Below, piece after piece: positions 6,765 through 10,805 of a stretch of 10,805 nucleotides of DNA. The first letter of the stretch is position 1. The number at the start of each line of letters is the position of its first letter. A program made the translations under genes and the position numbers. This stretch comes from an uncultured Rickettsiales bacterium (GTDB taxonomy: Bacteria; Pseudomonadota; Alphaproteobacteria; UBA8366), in NCBI GenBank assembly GCA_913046825.1, contig CAJWTF010000130.1, positions 1 through 10,805 on the forward strand. Reading direction: 5' to 3'. The notes beneath the pieces are model-generated. The model did not search any database, was not told the DNA's origin, and was given only the letters and a program-made list of their open reading frames with translations.

Positions 6765-7990
6765 GTTTTCGGAGACAACAAATATGCTGCGGCGATTGCA
6801 ATTAATGAGAGTAACGCGAAGCCCGCCGAGATGCTGAACACCATTGCCGGCATTCCCGCATCGAGTAGGGAGCCGAGAATCAGCGGTGCCAGACTGACGC
6901 CGATCGAATAGCCGACGAAGACGAAACCGAATACCTTTCCGGTTTGTCCAGCTGGAATGATTGCTTTCAGCATTAGGTCACGCGCCGGCAGAACCGCGCC
7001 GAGGCCGACACCTGCGGCGATCATGATCACGATGAGTATCCCTTCCATTGGTCCGACAAAGACCGGAAGCAATGTAGCGAGCGCCGCTAATATCAAAGCT
7101 GCCGAAGCTGTCACAATATGTCGTGGGTATTTGTCGACGACGAATCCCGCGAGCAAAATGCCGCCGACGACGCCGAAGAGATGCCCTGTCAGAGCGGTGT
7201 TGGCGGTGTCCAACCCGAGGCCATGAAGGTCGATCAATCCACTCACTGTAAAGGCGAGGAGGCCGCCGCTCGCCATTCCGTAGAGAATGAAGAATGCGAG
7301 GAATAGCAATACCGGTGGTGTCAGCAAAAGAGCGATGCCCTTAAAGCCCGCGGGTTGGCCTACTTTGCTTTCGCTATGGCTTTCGCCTACGAGGACTCCG
7401 CGCCTCACGGTCATAACCGCCAATACCAGCAGGCCGATCCCACCAGTGACGATCAAGGCGGTTCGCCAATCCGTATAGGCCGCAATCGTCAACATGGCGA
7501 CGGGCGCGCAGGCACCGCCGAGAAAGCCGGAGAATGTGTGAACTGAATAGGCGCGGCCAAGGCGTTTTTCGCCGATGGACCCGGCCAGGATCGCGTAATC
7601 AGCCGGATGAAAGACGCTATTGCCGAGGCCCGCAAACACCGCCAGGACTAGGAGCATCCAATAGCTGTCGACGAAACCCATCAACATGACCGATGTGGAA
7701 ATCAAACACAGGCCCCACAACAGAACCCGGCGGGGTCCCAGGTGGTCGACGAGAAATCCGACTGGCGCTTGGAGAATACCGCCAAGGAAACCGTAGGCGG
7801 TCATGGCGAGACCCAATTCGATATAGGAGACGCCGAACTCCATCTTGAGCAGCGGGAACAACGGGGGCAGGGCCAGGCCATAGAAATGGCTGAGATAATG
7901 CCCGGCGCTAATCAGGCTGATGGCCCAGCGCTCGTCGCCCGACGCGCCAGCGTCGTCTAGCTCTTCTGCAACTGCCGCTCTATCAGACAT
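6761..7990 (-). CDS. MFS transporter, about 12 transmembrane segments
   Basis: A 409-residue major facilitator superfamily permease of the inner membrane, normal length for a 12-helix carrier. Hydrophobic segments run through the whole protein, with a charged central loop (GESHSESKVGQPAG) separating two six-helix halves. The motif A loop between helices 2 and 3 is present as GFLVDHLGPRRV (about residues 78-89). The GNSVFHPADYAILAG stretch (about 123-137) recalls the FHPA motif of fosmidomycin-resistance-like MFS proteins, so efflux is possible, but uptake of an organic acid is equally open. The frame starts at a GTG (7999) without a ribosome site; the ATG at 7990 has AGGTGA five bases upstream and is preferred. 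It lies 131 bases after the DinB-like gene on the same strand, so they may share a transcript. Its leader carries a tandem CACCCGGA repeat. Confidence 0.93.
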   Translation of the reverse strand: MSDRAAVAEELDDAGASGDERWAISLISAGHYLSHFYGLALPPLFPLLKMEFGVSYIELGLAMTAYGFLGGILQAPVGFLVDHLGPRRVLLWGLCLISTSVMLMGFVDSYWMLLVLAVFAGLGNSVFHPADYAILAGSIGEKRLGRAYSVHTFSGFLGGACAPVAMLTIAAYTDWRTALIVTGGIGLLVLAVMTVRRGVLVGESHSESKVGQPAGFKGIALLLTPPVLLFLAFFILYGMASGGLLAFTVSGLIDLHGLGLDTANTALTGHLFGVVGGILLAGFVVDKYPRHIVTASAALILAALATLLPVFVGPMEGILIVIMIAAGVGLGAVLPARDLMLKAIIPAGQTGKVFGFVFVGYSIGVSLAPLILGSLLDAGMPAMVFSISAGFALLSLIAIAAAYLLSPKT

Positions 7991-8015
7991 CCATTTCACC
8001 TAGTCTCGCAATAAA

Positions 8016-8043
8016 CACCCGGATAGTTGAGCGGTCACCCGGA
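8016..8043. repeat. Tandem 8-base direct repeat CACCCGGA in the leader of the MFS gene
   Basis: Two exact copies of CACCCGGA (8016-8023 and 8036-8043) lie 20 bases apart, about two helical turns, 26-53 bases before the MFS start codon on the minus strand (where they read TCCGGGTG). A third, partial copy (CACCCGA) is at 8099-8105. Spacing on one face of the helix fits a dimeric regulator site or a duplicated leader element. The repeat is short, so chance is possible. Confidence 0.35.
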
Positions 8044-8121
8044 CAATGCAAACATCCAATCGGCGAATGCCGACCAGTCCAATCCACTTAATCCTGTCCA
8101 CCCGAGCTGCCCTTTCACCCT

Positions 8122-8925
8122 TCAGCCGGCCGCCATACGTCGCGTTCCAGGCGCTGGTGGCATGCGGGGCGGCCCTGCGAAACACTGTGCAACGTCCATC
8201 CATTGGTTAGCGACAGTGCCGGTCACGTGCAGGGCTGTGTCGCCTATGTTTCGGGTCTGCGTGACCACTTGGCAGAACTCAACAGCCGATCCTTCGACGC
8301 GCTCCGCGTCCGACGGATCGTTCCATTCCCAGATATAGCCCGAGGGGCCCGTCAATCGTACATGGGGCTTCGGTTCTGGGACATCTTCACCCCGATTGAC
8401 GAAGGTCCAGCCGAACGTGTTTACCCCGAGAACCGCGACATTCTTAATCCGATCAGTGTCTTGTCGTTCCACACCGAGCAAATCAAAGGCGGCCTGGCCA
8501 TGGGACCATGTTTCCATCAGGCGTGCAGTAATGCTGGAACGGACGCTCATATCTGGGCCAACCCATTTCACGCGCTTCTTCGGATCGGCTTCGGCGAACC
8601 GATCGCTCATGGGGCCGTAGAAGTCACGCCAAGCCGCCAGCAATGCGCGACCTTTCAGGCCCTCGAGCACGGTTGCCGTCGCATCGGTGCCTTCGGCTCC
8701 GGCATCTCGAAGCGCTTTGATCTTGGCATAGGTTTCGTGGAACTTGGCCTCGTCATTGAGCGAGAGGTCGGCCAACATATTGCCGTGATGCAGATGCCCG
8801 AGAATATCGTTAAAGGTCCACCCTTTGAACAATGTTGGGCGTTCAAAATCAGCATCGCTTAAAGGGTTCATAAGGGCGAATAAAGTCTCGCTCTCGTCCT
8901 TGAAATCTTTTGCTTGCTCAAGCAT
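8122..8925 (-). CDS. DinB/maleylpyruvate-isomerase-like metal-binding protein (TIGR03084-type)
   Basis: A 267-residue protein with an N-terminal four-helix DinB-like domain and a C-terminal alpha/beta domain, resembling the maleylpyruvate isomerase (MDMPI) family and its TIGR03084 branch. The start GWTFNDILGHLHHGN fits the metal-binding helix, with His44 the likely ligand, and ETWSHGQAAFD supplies Glu138 and His142 in the E-x3-H spacing of the characterised Corynebacterium enzyme. The C-terminal part (about 165-267) has the VRLTGPSGYIWEWNDP strand pair typical of this branch. A TTG at 8964 opens the frame further, but the ATG at 8925 has a strong GAGGGAG site six bases upstream and is chosen. 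Actinobacterial members use mycothiol; which thiol, if any, this one uses is unknown. No gentisate or maleylpyruvate genes are nearby. It precedes the MFS gene on the same strand and is divergent from the PLP enzyme gene. Confidence 0.82.
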   Translation of the reverse strand: MLEQAKDFKDESETLFALMNPLSDADFERPTLFKGWTFNDILGHLHHGNMLADLSLNDEAKFHETYAKIKALRDAGAEGTDATATVLEGLKGRALLAAWRDFYGPMSDRFAEADPKKRVKWVGPDMSVRSSITARLMETWSHGQAAFDLLGVERQDTDRIKNVAVLGVNTFGWTFVNRGEDVPEPKPHVRLTGPSGYIWEWNDPSDAERVEGSAVEFCQVVTQTRNIGDTALHVTGTVANQWMDVAQCFAGPPRMPPAPGTRRMAAG

Positions 8926-9069
8926 CCTGGTCTCCCTCTCTCGTAATCCACGGTCTTCCAACAAAACAGATGTATGTGTAATTCTTTCGGTGGCGACCAG
9001 TCCGCTTGCCGCCCGTACCGTCAGTCTCTACTAACGATCTTCCGGTAACTCCGATTAAGGGTGGGCCAG

Positions 9070-10551
9070 ATGCCTCTCGGACTTGAGCGTGACATCGTAG
9101 ATCCCGAAATACGCCGTCGCGCGGTCGAACGTTTCGCTGAAAGCGGTGTGCGCTTGCCGCGTCTCTCCACGCTTGCCGATCCAGTAGGTCAGAGTTCATC
9201 GATGCCGGAGGGTTTGTCGGCCGTGGACCCGGATGCGGCTGATGCCCGCAACCTGTTTCGCGTCCATTGGCATAATGGCGAGGACCGCCGATCTCTTGTC
9301 AAAACGCCGGAGCATATGGTGTTGCCGTCCGAACTGACTGGCGTGGAGGCAAAAATCATCGTCGCCACCGGAAACCGCTTTCCCATGGTTCGAGCCCATA
9401 AGGTCTTGGCGGCCTATGGCTGTCTTGTCCCGCGTTTGGTGACGGGGCAATTCGATCCCACCCAACATCGGGCTATCTGGCCGTCGACCGGCAATTACTG
9501 TCGTGGTGGTGTCGCAATCTCACGCATCCTGGGATGCCGAGGTGTTGCCGTTCTACCGGAAGGCATGAGCCGGGAGCGATTTCAATGGTTGGAGCACTGG
9601 GCCGGCTCACCCGAGGACATCGTTCGCACGCCGGGCACCGAGAGCAACGTGAAGGAAATATACGACGCTTGTCATGAGCTGGCGGCGATCCCCGACAACG
9701 TCATTCTCAATCAGTTCAATGAGTTCGGAAACTACATCGTCCACCGCGCGGTCACCGGCCCTGCCATGGAAAAAATCTTCCACGCGGTTGACGCCGATAG
9801 CGGCTTGCGAGCGCGGGCATTTGTCTCGGCCACCGGATCAGGTGGCACTTTGGCGGCGGGGGATCATTTAAAACAGGCTCTCGGCGCGGATATTTGCGCG
9901 GTGGAAGCGCTTGAATGCTCGACCTTGTTGATGAATGGTTATGGTGAGCACAACATCCAAGGCATTGGCGACAAGCACGTGCCCTTCATCCACAACGCGT
10001 TGAATACCGATTATGTCATTGCCGTCTCGGACAGGGCATCGGACGCGTTGAACTTGCTGTTCAACACGACGGTCGGGCGCGGATATCTCGCTTCCCGCAC
10101 GGGATTAGGACAGGAAGCTTTGAGTGGGCTCGCCGATTTTGGGCTCTCATCCATCGCCAATGTTCTGGCCGCAATCAAATACGCCAAGTATCAAGGCCTC
10201 GGCGTCAATGACGCGGTGCTCACGGTAGCGACCGACGGCTCGGAGATGTATGGCACCGAACTCGACAAGGAATCTCGCGCCACGTTCGGCGGTAACTTCG
10301 ACGGTCTCGCGGCGGCGGAAGTTTTTGGGCGTTATATGTTGGGTGCGACCACGGATCATATGAAGGAAATGACGCGGCCTGACCGCGAGGGCATTTTCAA
10401 TCTTGGTTACTATACCTGGGTCGAGCAACAGGGCGTATCGCTCGCTGATTTCGACGCGCGGCGCGATCCGGATTTCTGGGGCGGCATGATGGACATGGTG
10501 CCGATCTGGGACGGATTGATTGACGATTTCAACTCGGAGGCGGGACTATAA
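9070..10551 (+). CDS. PLP-dependent enzyme, fold type II (tryptophan synthase beta / cysteine synthase superfamily)
   Basis: A 493-residue PLP enzyme, longer than the ~310-residue cysteine synthases. Fold type II members do beta-elimination or beta-replacement on amino acids. The likely Schiff-base lysine is Lys111 in MVRAHKVLAAYG; the substrate-carboxylate loop is STGN (139-142) in WPSTGNYCRGG; the PLP phosphate loop is SATGSGGTLAAGD (about 254-266). The C-terminal tail, with IANVLAAIKYAKY and NLGYYTWVEQQG, matches what I recall of an uncharacterised bacterial group annotated only as PLP-dependent enzyme or cysteine-synthase-like. No CBS domain or membrane segment is seen. The frame opens at a GTG (9061), but ATG 9070 has TAAGGGTGG just upstream and is preferred. 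Two bases separate its stop from the next ATG, so the two genes are probably translationally coupled. Substrate unknown; an amino-acid lyase or a sulfhydrylase is possible. Confidence 0.88.
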   Translation: MPLGLERDIVDPEIRRRAVERFAESGVRLPRLSTLADPVGQSSSMPEGLSAVDPDAADARNLFRVHWHNGEDRRSLVKTPEHMVLPSELTGVEAKIIVATGNRFPMVRAHKVLAAYGCLVPRLVTGQFDPTQHRAIWPSTGNYCRGGVAISRILGCRGVAVLPEGMSRERFQWLEHWAGSPEDIVRTPGTESNVKEIYDACHELAAIPDNVILNQFNEFGNYIVHRAVTGPAMEKIFHAVDADSGLRARAFVSATGSGGTLAAGDHLKQALGADICAVEALECSTLLMNGYGEHNIQGIGDKHVPFIHNALNTDYVIAVSDRASDALNLLFNTTVGRGYLASRTGLGQEALSGLADFGLSSIANVLAAIKYAKYQGLGVNDAVLTVATDGSEMYGTELDKESRATFGGNFDGLAAAEVFGRYMLGATTDHMKEMTRPDREGIFNLGYYTWVEQQGVSLADFDARRDPDFWGGMMDMVPIWDGLIDDFNSEAGL

Positions 10552-10553
10552 AG

Positions 10554-10805
10554 ATGGAAGCGAATAAGCCGGAAGTAGTCGCAGAAGTGCGCGAGCTGTT
10601 CGAGCGGTACGAGCAAGCACTGATCGACAAGGATGTGGATGTGCTTGACGCCACGTTTTGGAACAGCCCGTATACGATCCGCCTATCTTTTGACGAACAT
10701 GGCTATGGTTTCGATGAAATCCACGCCCATCGCGTGCGCCGCCCACCGGGGCCGGGTACGAAGGAGAAGCGTCGCCGCCTTGAAATACTCAACCTTGGCA
10801 ATGAT
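10554..10805 (+). CDS. AtzH/HpxZ-like protein (DUF3225, NTF2-like fold), N-terminal part
   Basis: The first 84 codons of a gene cut by the right edge. The sequence EVRELFERYEQALIDKDVD, then LDATFWNSPYTIRL and EHGYGFDEIHAHRVRRPP, follows the opening of AtzH/HpxZ proteins (oxalurate and cyanuric-acid catabolism operons): an NTF2-like cone fold of about 125-150 residues. After RRPPGPG this copy continues with a charged TKEKRRRLEILNLGN. The ATG lies two bases after the stop of the PLP gene; a GGAGG-containing stretch at the end of that gene (10536-10540) is the likely ribosome site, about 13 bases away. In known operons this family sits beside GatA-like amidases; its biochemical role is poorly defined. 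An amidase-family gene might therefore follow outside the window. Confidence 0.75.
   Translation, partial: MEANKPEVVAEVRELFERYEQALIDKDVDVLDATFWNSPYTIRLSFDEHGYGFDEIHAHRVRRPPGPGTKEKRRRLEILNLGND

Noticed and set aside
8060..8073. Hairpin TCGGC-GAAT-GCCGA between the DinB-like and MFS genes
   Set aside because: Five base pairs and no T-run in either direction; chance is likely in this GC range.
8203..8862. A 219-codon open frame on the plus strand opposite the DinB-like gene
   Set aside because: The minus-strand protein carries the family motifs and a strong ribosome site; the plus-strand product looks like nothing known.
8926..9069. Promoter pair for the divergent DinB-like and PLP genes, for example TTGCCG (9006-9011) with TACTAA (9029-9034)
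   Set aside because: The boxes match the consensus poorly, so I do not call them although some promoter must be present.

Overview
The window looks like a chromosomal accessory-metabolism region of a Gram-negative, moderately GC-rich bacterium, most likely an alphaproteobacterium. This rests on gene content and protein style (GMC oxidoreductase, TauD/TfdA and PhyH oxygenases, an LldD-type FMN enzyme, a molybdenum hydroxylase) and on purine-rich Shine-Dalgarno sites. I name no genus. I see no tRNA, rRNA, insertion sequence, phage gene or CRISPR array. No stretch over 300 bases lacks a gene.

Layout, left to right. (1) The 3' end of a molybdopterin-binding xanthine/aldehyde-dehydrogenase-type large subunit (+) faces a complete GMC flavin oxidoreductase (-), with a strong hairpin between them. 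(2) A TauD/TfdA-type Fe(II)/2-oxoglutarate dioxygenase (+) is divergent from the GMC gene and convergent with an aldo/keto reductase (-). (3) A phytanoyl-CoA-dioxygenase-like gene (+) is divergent from the reductase and followed 90 bases later by an FMN-dependent alpha-hydroxyacid dehydrogenase (+), probably one transcript. (4) An MFS transporter (-) overlaps the end of that dehydrogenase by 4 bases and lies downstream of a DinB/maleylpyruvate-isomerase-like metalloprotein gene (-). (5) A tryptophan-synthase-beta/cysteine-synthase-like PLP enzyme (+) is divergent from the metalloprotein gene. Two bases after its stop comes an AtzH/HpxZ-like (DUF3225) gene that runs off the window.

The genes read as several small catabolic or modification units, not one obvious known pathway. 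Almost all are oxidoreductases acting on small organic acids, alcohols or amino compounds, with one exporter/importer. The most suggestive chemistry is the PhyH-like enzyme (C-H hydroxylation, often alpha to a carboxyl) beside an enzyme that oxidises alpha-hydroxyacids to alpha-ketoacids. The second suggestive unit is the PLP enzyme coupled to an AtzH-like protein, a family usually found near amidases; such a gene may lie just beyond the right edge. No transcription regulator is encoded here, although three divergent intergenic regions hold candidate operator or promoter elements.

I corrected six start codons from the longest open frame to internal ATGs with better ribosome binding sites (GMC, aldo/keto reductase, PhyH-like, MFS, DinB-like, PLP enzyme). 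I found no convincing evidence of a wholly new system; the findings are modest leads.
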